Source: Acidimicrobiia bacterium (lineage in GTDB: Bacteria > Actinomycetota > Acidimicrobiia > Acidimicrobiales > Acidimicrobilacustridaceae). From it: a stretch of 38,955 nucleotides of DNA. Of this stretch, positions 9,963 to 17,823 are shown piece after piece. Position 1 is the first letter of the stretch. Each line of letters opens with the position of its first letter. The notes under the pieces are model-generated. The model was not told where the DNA came from. It searched no databases and saw only the letters and a program-made list of their open reading frames with translations. Where the stretch lies: NCBI GenBank assembly GCA_020832495.1, contig JAFIEP010000080.1, forward strand, positions 1-38,955, written 5' to 3'. A program made the position numbers and the translations under genes.

Positions 9963-12266
9963 CTAGCTGTTGACGATCGCCTGGACGATCACGAACACGA
10001 TGCCGAGCAACACGGCACTCCCGAACAGGAGTGCGCCGTAGTGCTGGACCTTGCCCGTCTGGACCTTGCGGAATGCGTCGCCTGACTCGTTCGAGGCGGT
10101 ACCGGTGCTGTTGACGATGGTGTCGACCACGCCCTGGTCGACGTAGCGGTAGGTGACCTTGCCGACCTCGCGTGCGCCCACGCCGGCACCGTCGACGATC
10201 TTGTCGATGATGTTCTGGTTGACCCAGTAGGAGCCGCGGGCGATGCCGCCGCGCATGGCCTCGCCGAGACCGTCGTAGATGGCGTCGAGGTAGTACTTGT
10301 TCTCGAGCAGCCGGTAGCCGGCCCCGGCCACGGCGTTGCGCTGGGTCAGCCCACGTAACCCCTTGCCCAGGTCGTACTGGTAGTAGGAGAAGGACAGCGC
10401 GATGCCTCCGACCGCCAAGAGGACCGACAGGCCGGCGATCCAGTAGTTGAAGTCGGCCACCACCAGTTCGGGCGGGAACAGGAAGGTGGGTTGCACCATG
10501 TCCTCGAACCAGTGGGCCCCGATGCCCACCCCGTTGAACCAGTAGAAGGGGAAGTTGATGATCCCTGCGAACGTGGCGAACACCGACAGGATGATGAGCG
10601 GCACCGTCATCACCTTGGGCGACTCGTGGGGATGGGCGTGGCCTCGGTACTCGCCCCAGAAGGTCATCCAGTAGGCCCGGCCCATGTACGCAGCGGTGAG
10701 GAAGGCAGTGATGAGCCCCATGCCCAACATGAGGTGGTACGCCCCCGCACCCTGCCCCGCAGCGGCGCCGGCCAGGATCTCGTCCTTCGACCAGAACCCG
10801 GCGAACGGCACGATGCCGGCCAGGGCGAAGGTGCAGATGAGGAACGTGCCGTGGGTGATGGGCATCTTCTTGCGCAGCCCACCCATCTCGCGCATGTCGA
10901 AGGTGTGGTGGCAGGCATGGCTGACCGAGCCGGCCCCGAGGAACAGTGCTGCCTTGAAGAAGGCATGGGTGAAGAGATGGAACACGCCCGCGGTCCACGC
11001 ACCGACGCCGAGCGCCATGACCATGAAGCCCAACTGCGAGATGGTCGAGTAGGCCAGCACCTTCTTGAGGTCGGTCTGCACGAAGGCCAGCGACGCACCC
11101 ACCAAGGTGGTGAGACCGCCGATGAGGGCCACGTAGTGGATCTGGCTGCCCCCGATCTCGAGGCCCGACCAGAACACCGGGTAGAGGCGCGCAATGAGGT
11201 ACACGCCGGCCACCACCATGGTGGCGGCGTGGATGAGAGCGGACACCGGGGTGGGGCCGGCCATGGCGTCGGGCAACCAGGTGTGCAGCGGGAACTGGCC
11301 CGACTTCGAGGTGACGCCGGCGAACAGGCACAGCGAGCCGATGAGCAGCAGCGTGGTGTTGGCCTCACCGGAGAGGGCGTACTCGTTGAGGTGCAGCACG
11401 CTGAAGCTGGTGCTGCCCGCCGCGAAGAACAACAGGATGATGCCGATGAGCAGACCCATGTCGCCCACGCGGTTGGTCATGAAGGCCTTCAGCGCGGCGT
11501 CGGAGTTCTTGCGTTCCTCCCACCAGTGGCCGATGAGGCCGAACGAACACACGCCCACCAACTCCCAGCCCACCAGCATCTGCAGCGTGTTCGACGACAG
11601 GACGTAGAACAGCATGGCGGCGGTGAACAGGCTGAGGAAGGCGAAGTAGTGGGTGTGGCGCCGGTCGCCGTGCAGGTAGGCGGTGGAGAAGACGTGCACC
11701 AAGAGCGAGATGAGGGTGACGGTGAAGAGCATCATCACCGACAGACCGTCGACGTAGGTGCCGATCTCGAAGCTGATGGCGTTGCCGTCGGCGCCCATCC
11801 CGCTCTCGAACCAGGTGAGCGAGCACACGATGGGCGGCGTCGGGCCGTCGTCGTAGTCGGCGGCGAAGGCCGCCGGGCTGGTTGCCGGTGCCGAGGCGGC
11901 GTTCTCGCCCACCGACAACGGCGCGGCACCCTCGAGTGACTGCTCCTCGAGCGACTCCTCGAGCGAGGCCTCGGTCTCGGCCTCGAGCTCGGGGGACATC
12001 TCGAGCCCCACGTACAGCGGCTCCTGGAACTGCTCGTTGCCGCAGGCCACCACCTCGCGCCCGTCGCTGTGGTCGTTGACCCGCTCGACCCAGCCGAAGG
12101 CCACGATGCACGAGAGCACGAAGCAGACCGCCACCGCGGCAATGCCGATGGCCGCCCTGCCCATCTCGGGGAGGCGCTTGCCGACTGCCAGGATGGCCAG
12201 GAACGACCCGGCCATGATGGCCGGGATGATCCAGACGTTGGTCATCAAGGTCGTAGGAAGGTCCAT
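9963..12266 (-). CDS. nuoL: NADH-quinone oxidoreductase subunit L with acidic loop insertion
   Basis: Product of 767 residues, well above the usual 610-660. It is the distal antiporter-like subunit, with GWELVGVCSFGLIGHWW (segment 5 Glu), TSKSGQFPLHTWLPDAMAGPTPVSALIHAATMVVAG split across segments 7-8, and the C-terminal lateral helix region with further hydrophobic segments. The excess length comes mostly from a loop of about 100 residues (61-165) between the second and third membrane helices, expected to face outside. It is Glu/Ser/Ala-rich (LEAETEASLEESLEEQSLE) and is flanked by Cys75 and Cys148, which could form a disulfide. The core is intact. No good Shine-Dalgarno is seen before the ATG at 12266; translation may depend on coupling with nuoK, which ends 12 bases upstream. 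Confidence 0.95.
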   Translation of the reverse strand: MDLPTTLMTNVWIIPAIMAGSFLAILAVGKRLPEMGRAAIGIAAVAVCFVLSCIVAFGWVERVNDHSDGREVVACGNEQFQEPLYVGLEMSPELEAETEASLEESLEEQSLEGAAPLSVGENAASAPATSPAAFAADYDDGPTPPIVCSLTWFESGMGADGNAISFEIGTYVDGLSVMMLFTVTLISLLVHVFSTAYLHGDRRHTHYFAFLSLFTAAMLFYVLSSNTLQMLVGWELVGVCSFGLIGHWWEERKNSDAALKAFMTNRVGDMGLLIGIILLFFAAGSTSFSVLHLNEYALSGEANTTLLLIGSLCLFAGVTSKSGQFPLHTWLPDAMAGPTPVSALIHAATMVVAGVYLIARLYPVFWSGLEIGGSQIHYVALIGGLTTLVGASLAFVQTDLKKVLAYSTISQLGFMVMALGVGAWTAGVFHLFTHAFFKAALFLGAGSVSHACHHTFDMREMGGLRKKMPITHGTFLICTFALAGIVPFAGFWSKDEILAGAAAGQGAGAYHLMLGMGLITAFLTAAYMGRAYWMTFWGEYRGHAHPHESPKVMTVPLIILSVFATFAGIINFPFYWFNGVGIGAHWFEDMVQPTFLFPPELVVADFNYWIAGLSVLLAVGGIALSFSYYQYDLGKGLRGLTQRNAVAGAGYRLLENKYYLDAIYDGLGEAMRGGIARGSYWVNQNIIDKIVDGAGVGAREVGKVTYRYVDQGVVDTIVNSTGTASNESGDAFRKVQTGKVQHYGALLFGSAVLLGIVFVIVQAIVNS

Positions 12267-12278
12267 GGCGGTGCGGCG

Positions 12279-12578
12279 CTAGCCCTTCATCTCGTCGAGC
12301 GAGTCCACGTCGATACTTCGACGGTTCCGGTAGATCATGAGCACGATGGCCAACCCGACCGCCACCTCGGCGGCAGCGATGGGGATGACGAACAGCGCAA
12401 AGGCCTGCCCGGTGGCCTGCTGCAGGTGCGTACCGAAGGCCACCAGGTTGATGTTCACGGCGTTGAGGATGAGCTCGATGCTCATGAGCACCATCACGCC
12501 GTTGCGGCGCACGAGCACGCCATAGACCCCGATGCAGAAGAGCACCGCGCCGAGAAGGAGGAACTGGTTCAGCAGCAT
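12279..12578 (-). CDS. nuoK: NADH-quinone oxidoreductase subunit K
   Basis: Product of 99 residues with three membrane helices, the standard size. It contains the conserved membrane glutamates in [19 protein letters not shown] and in [17 protein letters not shown] that form part of the proton path next to NuoJ and NuoN. The ATG at 12578 overlaps the nuoJ stop by one base (TGATG), showing translational coupling. The C-terminal tail [14 protein letters not shown] is polar and cytoplasmic. Confidence 0.96.
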   Translation of the reverse strand: MLLNQFLLLGAVLFCIGVYGVLVRRNGVMVLMSIELILNAVNINLVAFGTHLQQATGQAFALFVIPIAAAEVAVGLAIVLMIYRNRRSIDVDSLDEMKG

Positions 12579-13114
12579 CAGTCGCGCCTCGCCAGGACGA
12601 TGGCGCCGGTCAGCGCCACGAGCAGGAGCACACCGACCACCTCGAATGGGATCAGGTAGGTGATGAACACCGAGTCGGCCACCTGGGCGGTGGTCTGGCC
12701 CAACTCGGCAGTGGTCTGGCCGGCGAGCGCCAACTGATCGTCGCCGTAGTAGTCGACCAGGCTGTAGGCCAACAGCCCGAGGAGCGCCACCGCCACCGCA
12801 ATGGCCACCGGACGCATCGGTTTGTTGTCGAGGTCGTCGGACTTGCCGAGCTTGGCCTCGGTCAACATGATGCCGAACAAGAACAGCACCACGATGGCCC
12901 CGATGTAGACGATGACCTGCACGATGGCGATGAACTCCGCCGCCAGCAGGATGTACTGGGCGGCCACGCCGGCGAGCACCATCACCAGGTAGAGCGCGGC
13001 GTGCATGACGTTGTCGGTGGTCACCACCCGAATGGCGGCGCCGACGATCATGAAGGCGATCACGGCGAAGCCGATGTTCTGGGCGACCATGAGTCCGGAG
13101 TCAGCGAGGATCAT
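12578..13114 (-). CDS. nuoJ: NADH-quinone oxidoreductase subunit J
   Basis: Product of 178 residues with about five membrane helices. The conserved segment [22 protein letters not shown] is the third helix that carries the pi-bulge important for coupling in complex I. The ATG at 13114 lies inside the end of nuoI, giving a 14-base overlap, and the stop overlaps the nuoK start. A loop with the repeated [11 protein letters not shown] sequence separates the last two helices. Confidence 0.95.
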   Translation of the reverse strand: MILADSGLMVAQNIGFAVIAFMIVGAAIRVVTTDNVMHAALYLVMVLAGVAAQYILLAAEFIAIVQVIVYIGAIVVLFLFGIMLTEAKLGKSDDLDNKPMRPVAIAVAVALLGLLAYSLVDYYGDDQLALAGQTTAELGQTTAQVADSVFITYLIPFEVVGVLLLVALTGAIVLARRD

Positions 13115-13619
13115 ACGCTGGCACCTTCTTCGGCTTGGCTTCCGAGCCGGCCTCGTAGGGCTCGAACTCGGGCACGGTCTGCATCCACTCGCCGAGACGC
13201 TCCTTCTCGTGGAGCAGATCGGCGATGCGCACCTCGGAGAACTCGTACTCGGGGCTCCAGAACAGGGCGTCGAAGGGGCACACCTCGACGCAGATCCCGC
13301 AGTACATGCACAGGGAGTAGTCGATGGCGAAGCGGTCGAGGGCGTTCACCTGGCGGGGCTTGCCGCCGGCACGACGTGGCGGGGCCAGCGTCTTGTGGGC
13401 CTCGATGTAGATGCACCAGTCGGGGCACTCGCGCGAGCACAACATGCAAGCCGTGCAGTTGTCCTCGTGCAGGGCAATGACCCCACGGGCGCGGGCGGTG
13501 GGTTCTTCCTTGACGTGCGGGTAGGGCACCGTGACGGGACCACCGCTCGGCTTGAGCGTGTCCACCATCGTCTTGAAGGTGACCCCCAAACCCTTCACCA
13601 TGCCGGGCACTTTGGGCAT
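13101..13619 (-). CDS. nuoI: NADH-quinone oxidoreductase subunit I (two 4Fe-4S clusters)
   Basis: Product of 172 residues, a peripheral-arm ferredoxin-like subunit that carries clusters N6a and N6b between the input module and NuoB. Both motifs are intact: C55, C58, C61 and C65 in CTACMLCSRECP, and C104, C107, C110 and C114 in CMYCGICVEVCP. The ATG at 13619 has a very strong GAGGAGGTG Shine-Dalgarno. This is one of two consensus-like sites in the operon (the other is at nuoB), so expression of this subunit may be set separately after the 64-base gap from nuoH. Confidence 0.96.
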   Translation of the reverse strand: MPKVPGMVKGLGVTFKTMVDTLKPSGGPVTVPYPHVKEEPTARARGVIALHEDNCTACMLCSRECPDWCIYIEAHKTLAPPRRAGGKPRQVNALDRFAIDYSLCMYCGICVEVCPFDALFWSPEYEFSEVRIADLLHEKERLGEWMQTVPEFEPYEAGSEAKPKKVPAYDPR

Positions 13620-13683
13620 CAGCGCACCTCCTCGGGAACGGTTGCGCTGGCGAGCAGCGAGAACGGACGCAGGTTCGCAGCCA

Positions 13684-14721
13684 TCAGAACGCCACCACCA
13701 CGATGCCGGTGACGGTGATGTTCACCAGCGAGAGCGGGATCAGGTACTTCCAGGCAAAGGTCTGGAGTTGGTCCTCACGGAACCGCGGGTACGTGAAGCG
13801 GAACCAGAAGATGAGGAACGACACGAACATGATCTTGACGAACAGCGCGATGGGGCCGACCACGTTGGCCCACACGCTGTCGGGCGGGATGCCCGGCACG
13901 TACCAGCCACCGAGGAAGAGCGTGGCCGCGATGGCCGCAAAGGCGAAGGCGGTGGCGAACTCGCCCAGGAAGAAGAAAAGGAACCGGAAGCCGGTGTACT
14001 CGATGTGGTAGCCGCCGACCACCTCGGTCTCGGCGATGGGCATGTCGAACGGCGGCTGGGCCAGCTCGGCCTGCACGGCGGCCATGAACACGAAGAAGGC
14101 CAGGATCTGGGTGAGGATGAGCGGCAGGCCGATCCCGCCCCAGCCGAAGATCTCACCGGTGGCCTGGGCCCACACGATGTCCTGCATCGACAGCGAACCG
14201 ACCTGGATGACCACGCCGGTCACGGCCAGCACCAGCGGCAACTCGTAGGCGATGAGCTGGCCGGCCGCACGCAGACCGCCCATGAGGGCGTACTTGTTGG
14301 ACGACGCCCAGCCGGCCATGAGCACGCCGATGACCGACAGCGAAGACACCGCCATGGCGAAGAAGATGCCGGTGGGCAGGTTCTCGATGACCAGGTCGGG
14401 ACCGGCCGGTACCACCACGTAGGTGAGGAAGGTGCTGACCAGCACCACGATGGGGGCCGCCTTGAACACGAAGCGGTCGGCGGCGTCGGGGATGATGTCC
14501 TCCTTCTGGAGGAATTTCACGCCGTCAGCGAGCAACTGGAGCAGACCGCGGGGACCGGCCTCCTGGGGGCCCATGCGGCTCTGCATCCACGACATCATCT
14601 TGAACAGGAAGACGATGCCCAGAATGAGCGCGGTGGTGGGCACCAGGACCGCCATGACGGCGACCTTGATGGCCGTCTCCTGCCAGTAGGCAAGCTCGAT
14701 GGCGAGCAGCATCGGCATCAC
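13684..14721 (-). CDS. nuoH: NADH-quinone oxidoreductase subunit H
   Basis: Product of 345 residues with about eight membrane helices, the subunit that forms most of the quinone entry channel together with NuoB and NuoD. Typical motifs are QSRMGPQEAGPRGLLQLLAD near the N-terminus, YELPLVLAV, and the loop AELAQPPFDMPIAETEVVGGYHIEY with the conserved acidic residues of the quinone pocket. The GTG at 14721 makes a 4-base GTGA overlap with the nuoD stop and has GGGAGA nine bases upstream; an ATG three bases later is an alternative. It follows nuoD directly, in the position where nuoE, nuoF and nuoG would normally lie. Confidence 0.96.
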   Translation of the reverse strand: MMPMLLAIELAYWQETAIKVAVMAVLVPTTALILGIVFLFKMMSWMQSRMGPQEAGPRGLLQLLADGVKFLQKEDIIPDAADRFVFKAAPIVVLVSTFLTYVVVPAGPDLVIENLPTGIFFAMAVSSLSVIGVLMAGWASSNKYALMGGLRAAGQLIAYELPLVLAVTGVVIQVGSLSMQDIVWAQATGEIFGWGGIGLPLILTQILAFFVFMAAVQAELAQPPFDMPIAETEVVGGYHIEYTGFRFLFFFLGEFATAFAFAAIAATLFLGGWYVPGIPPDSVWANVVGPIALFVKIMFVSFLIFWFRFTYPRFREDQLQTFAWKYLIPLSLVNITVTGIVVVAF

Positions 14722-15893
14722 CGGTCGATGTCTCCCAGGATGAAGTAGAGCGACGCCAGGATGGTGACCATGTCGGGGACGAACACCCCGCGGGTCACCC
14801 AGGGCACGATCGAGATGTTGTTGAACGACGCCGAGCGGATCTTCACCCGGAACGGCACCAGGTCGCCCTTGGAGACCACGTAGTAGCCCATCTCGCCGAG
14901 GGGGTTCTCGGTGGCCACGTAGGCCTCACCCTCGGGCACCTTGATGATGCGCGGCACCTTGGCCATGACCGGACCCGAGGGGATGGCATCGAGGAGTTGG
15001 TCCACGATCAGCGTGGACTCGCGCACCTCCTGCAGGCGCACCCAGGTGCGGGCGAAGGAGTCGCCGTCGGGGTGGGTGTGCACCTTCCAGTCGGCCTTGT
15101 CGTAGGACAGCCCAGGCGGCACCGAGTCGCGACGGAGGTCCCAGTCGACACCCGAGCCCCGGATGTTGGCCCCGGTGAGGCCGTAGCTGCGAGCGACGTC
15201 GGGCGGGATGACGCCGATGCCCCGGGTGCGGGCCTGGAAGATCTCGTTGCCGAGCACGAGCGTCTCGAACTGGTCGCAGAACGTGCGCATGCGTTCCATG
15301 CAGCGCTTCGTCTCGGCGATCCACCCCTTGGGCAGGTCATCCTTCAGGCCGCCGATACGGTCGAAGTTGGGGTGGAACCGCCCGCCGGTGGCCGACTCGA
15401 TCTGGTTGAGCACGAACTCGCGGTCGCGGAAGGCGTAGAAGCCGATGGTGATGCCGCCGAGCTGGATACCGAGGTCGCCGAGGAAGAGCGACACGTTGGC
15501 CATGCGGGACAGCTCGAAGAGGATGGTGCGGATCACCTGGGCACGGGGCGGTGCCTCGATGTCCATCAGCTTCTCGGCGGCGAGGATGAACGGCACCTCG
15601 TTGGCGAAGCTGCCCAGCCAGTCGATGCGGTTCACCAGGGTGGTGACCTGCGGGTAGGTGCGGACCTCGCACAGCTTCTCGTAGCCCCGGTGCATGTAGC
15701 CGGGGTACGGCTCGGCGCGCACGACCTGCTCGCCGTCGAGCCGCACGATGATGCGTAGCGTGCCGTGGGTGGCCGGGTGCTGCGGGCCGATGTTCAGCGT
15801 CATGCCGTCGTCGGTCTCGAACTGCAGGTTCACCCGGGCGTCGGCGGCCTGGGCGGCCACGTAGGCGAGCTGTTGCGATTCGGTGAGGGTCAT
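14718..15893 (-). CDS. nuoD: NADH-quinone oxidoreductase subunit D (49-kDa type)
   Basis: Product of 391 residues, the quinone-binding core subunit of the peripheral arm. Family marks are MTLNIGPQHPATHGTLR (31-47), GYMHRGYEKL (65-74), PPRAQVIRTILFELSRMANV and the C-terminal DMVTILASLYFILGDIDR. Arg69 in YMHRG appears to align with the arginine of LLHRG in bovine 49-kDa subunit that is dimethylated by NDUFAF7; a homologue of that enzyme is encoded at the end of this operon. The ATG at 15893 overlaps the nuoC stop (ATGA) and has a strong AGGAGGAGGG Shine-Dalgarno. It is a stand-alone NuoD, not a NuoCD fusion. Confidence 0.97.
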   Translation of the reverse strand: MTLTESQQLAYVAAQAADARVNLQFETDDGMTLNIGPQHPATHGTLRIIVRLDGEQVVRAEPYPGYMHRGYEKLCEVRTYPQVTTLVNRIDWLGSFANEVPFILAAEKLMDIEAPPRAQVIRTILFELSRMANVSLFLGDLGIQLGGITIGFYAFRDREFVLNQIESATGGRFHPNFDRIGGLKDDLPKGWIAETKRCMERMRTFCDQFETLVLGNEIFQARTRGIGVIPPDVARSYGLTGANIRGSGVDWDLRRDSVPPGLSYDKADWKVHTHPDGDSFARTWVRLQEVRESTLIVDQLLDAIPSGPVMAKVPRIIKVPEGEAYVATENPLGEMGYYVVSKGDLVPFRVKIRSASFNNISIVPWVTRGVFVPDMVTILASLYFILGDIDR

Positions 15894-16633
15894 GCGCCCT
15901 CCTCCTCGTCCTCGCCCGGCATGGGCTCGGTGTCGACGATGCCCGGCCACGGCTTCACCCGGCGAGCGAGCAACGGGAAGTCCTTGCGCAGCGGGAAGCC
16001 CTCGAAGTCGGCCGGAAGGTAGAGCTTGCGCAGATCCGGGTGGTCGGTGAAGGAGATGCCGAACATCTCGTGAGCCTCACGCTCGTGCCAGTTGGCCCCC
16101 ATGAACACCGGCACCCAGGTGGGGGCCGACAGGTCGTCGTCGGGAAGGTCGCACTTGAGTGTCACGCCCAACCCACGGGAGATGGAATACAGCCGGGCCA
16201 GGAGCTGGAAGCGGGTGTCGCCCCCGGCGTAGCCGGTGACGAGCGCGCTGGCTTCGGGGTCGGCGTCGCTCTCGGTGGCGTCGACGGCACTGGCATCGGG
16301 CGCACCAGCCTCCGCAGCGCCGGCCAGGATGTCCTCTTGGGCATCCATGTCCCGACCGAAGGGCGACGGCAGCCAGTCGATGACCGACAGGAAATCGAAG
16401 AAGTCGAACGACATGCGGCGCGCCAGCAGCTCCGCTGCGGTGCGCCACGCGCTGCGATCCACACGGACCCACAGATCGTCGTCCACTCGGATGTGCGAGC
16501 CCACGACGGCGTCGCCCAACTCGGCGGTGATGGCGGCCAGGAGTTCCTCGCGCACCTCGTCGCGCGGGGCTTCCTCGGCCTCTTCCGCACCGTCTGCTGC
16601 GGCGTCGGTGGTGGGGGCCTCACTGGACGACAA
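15890..16633 (-). CDS. nuoC: NADH-quinone oxidoreductase subunit C (30-kDa type)
   Basis: Product of 247 residues, the peripheral-arm 30-kDa subunit that packs on NuoD. The conserved core is [14 protein letters not shown], then [10 protein letters not shown], and [28 protein letters not shown] with [10 protein letters not shown]. An acidic N-terminal tail and a 40-residue Ala/Asp/Glu-rich insertion (about 98-138) lie outside the core. Start choice: a GTG at 16642 is in frame, but the GGAGGG Shine-Dalgarno touches it, leaving no spacer. The TTG at 16633 sits 8 bases after that site and is preferred. The gene overlaps the end of nuoB by about a dozen bases. Confidence 0.93.
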   Translation of the reverse strand: MSSSEAPTTDAAADGAEEAEEAPRDEVREELLAAITAELGDAVVGSHIRVDDDLWVRVDRSAWRTAAELLARRMSFDFFDFLSVIDWLPSPFGRDMDAQEDILAGAAEAGAPDASAVDATESDADPEASALVTGYAGGDTRFQLLARLYSISRGLGVTLKCDLPDDDLSAPTWVPVFMGANWHEREAHEMFGISFTDHPDLRKLYLPADFEGFPLRKDFPLLARRVKPWPGIVDTEPMPGEDEEEGA

Positions 16634-17120
16634 TGGGATCACCCCTCCATCGTTCGCCCATGTCCTCGTGGGCGATGCGCTCCTGCAGCAGCACGATGCC
16701 CTCGAGCAGTGCCTCGGGCCGCGGCGGACAGCCGGGCACGTAGACGTCCACGGGAATGAGCTGATCGACGCCCTTGGTCACCGAGTAGGAGTCCCAGTAG
16801 GGGCCGCCGCAGTTGGCGCAGGATCCCATGGAGATCACGTACTTCGGGTCGGGCATCTGTTCGTAGAGCCTCAACACCGAAGGAGCCATCTTGTCGGTGA
16901 CGGTGCCGGAGATAACCACCAGGTCGGCCTGGCGAGGGCTGGCAGGGAAGGGGATGACGCCCAGGCGCATCACGTCGTAGCGAGGCGACGCGAAGGCCGA
17001 GCCCATCTCGATGGCGCAGCAGGCCAGGCCCCACTGGAACACCCACAGCGAGTACTTGCGGCTGAGGTTCAGCAGCGAGGTGAGCGGCTTGGGCATCTTG
17101 CCACTCTCAACGAGTCCCAT
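16620..17120 (-). CDS. nuoB: NADH-quinone oxidoreductase subunit B (PSST type, cluster N2)
   Basis: Product of 166 residues that binds the terminal 4Fe-4S cluster N2 and hands electrons to quinone. The ligands are the adjacent pair C34-C35 ([11 protein letters not shown]), C101 ([18 protein letters not shown]) and C131 ([16 protein letters not shown]). An extra C104 is present next to C101. The quinone-site segment [20 protein letters not shown] is intact. The ATG at 17120 has a near-perfect AAGGAGGTG Shine-Dalgarno. It is second in the operon, 42 bases after nuoA. Confidence 0.97.
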   Translation of the reverse strand: MGLVESGKMPKPLTSLLNLSRKYSLWVFQWGLACCAIEMGSAFASPRYDVMRLGVIPFPASPRQADLVVISGTVTDKMAPSVLRLYEQMPDPKYVISMGSCANCGGPYWDSYSVTKGVDQLIPVDVYVPGCPPRPEALLEGIVLLQERIAHEDMGERWRGDPIVVQ

Positions 17121-17162
17121 CGCACACCTCCTTCTGCACAGGCCGACTCGGCTCGTTCCAGG

Positions 17163-17630
17163 TCACATCCACCGCAGCACTCCCTTACGCCAGGCGTAAA
17201 CCAGCCCGAGGGCCAGCACCGCGATGAACAGGAACATCTTGATGAGCCCGATGGTCCCGTAGGGACCGAGGACCCCGAGCACCTCTCCCCCGCTGCCGAT
17301 CAGCTCGGTGTCGGCGTCGAGCCGGGTGGCCCAGGGAAAGATGAAGACGGCTTCCACGTCGAAGATCACGAACAGCAGAGCGAACACGTAATAGCGGACA
17401 TGGCTCTGGGACCAGTGCTCCCCGACGGGATCCACACCTGATTCGTACGTGACGTGCTTGTCGCCCTGGCGCCGCGACGGGCGCAGGAGTGCGCCCACAC
17501 CGAGCAGGGTACCGACGAGCGCCATCGCCAACCCGGCCATGATGACGACCGTGAGGTACTGACGAAGGAAATCGGAGTAGTCCTGGCCCGCGGTGGCGGC
17601 TGCGATGAGCACCGTGAGGGTCGGAGGCAT
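17163..17630 (-). CDS. nuoA: NADH-quinone oxidoreductase subunit A
   Basis: Product of 155 residues with three membrane helices. The family core is VTYESGVDPVG (the NuoA loop near the quinone channel), RYYVFALLFVIFDVEAVFIFPWA and the third helix IGLIKMFLFIAVLALGLVYAWRKG. The N-terminus and the loop TRLDADTELIGSGGEVLG make it somewhat longer than typical. It is the first gene of the nuo operon. The ATG at 17630 has no Shine-Dalgarno, but a TAGATT -10 box lies 9 bases upstream, so the operon transcript probably begins just before this codon. Confidence 0.95.
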   Translation of the reverse strand: MPPTLTVLIAAATAGQDYSDFLRQYLTVVIMAGLAMALVGTLLGVGALLRPSRRQGDKHVTYESGVDPVGEHWSQSHVRYYVFALLFVIFDVEAVFIFPWATRLDADTELIGSGGEVLGVLGPYGTIGLIKMFLFIAVLALGLVYAWRKGVLRWM

Positions 17631-17639
17631 CGTCTGGTG

Positions 17640-17645
17640 AATCTA
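17640..17645 (-). promoter_or_regulatory. -10 box of the nuo operon promoter
   Basis: On the minus strand TAGATT lies 9 bases before the nuoA ATG, which would start transcription 2-4 bases ahead of the codon. No strong -35 is seen. Confidence 0.35.
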
Positions 17646-17736
17646 GTGAACGGGCGCACAATCGACGAAATCCGAGAGCGGCAGGATGCAGCGACGCGTC
17701 GGACCGAGCAGTGAGGAGCACCCACAAAGGCACCGC

Positions 17737-17768
17737 AGAGCACCCGGGGAGCACCCGGGGAGCACCGG
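17737..17768. repeat. 11-bp direct repeats between nuoA and the SLH gene
   Basis: Three adjacent copies of the unit GGAGCACCCGG (first copy AGAGCACCCGG, last copy one C short), with a further partial copy near 17714. The 11-base period is about one helical turn. The array lies between the divergent nuo operon and the SLH-domain gene and could be an iterated regulator site or simple slippage. Confidence 0.7.
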
Positions 17769-17823
17769 AGAATAGATAGCCGACACATGCTCGGGCGCTC
17801 GGAGACGATCCTCAGGAGACCCC

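Noticed and set aside
6698-9973. 1091-codon open frame on the plus strand over nuoN and nuoM
   Set aside because: It is a shadow frame antisense to two clear membrane-subunit genes; its product is a His/Asp/Gln/Arg-rich sequence with no domain, as expected from high third-position GC on the other strand.
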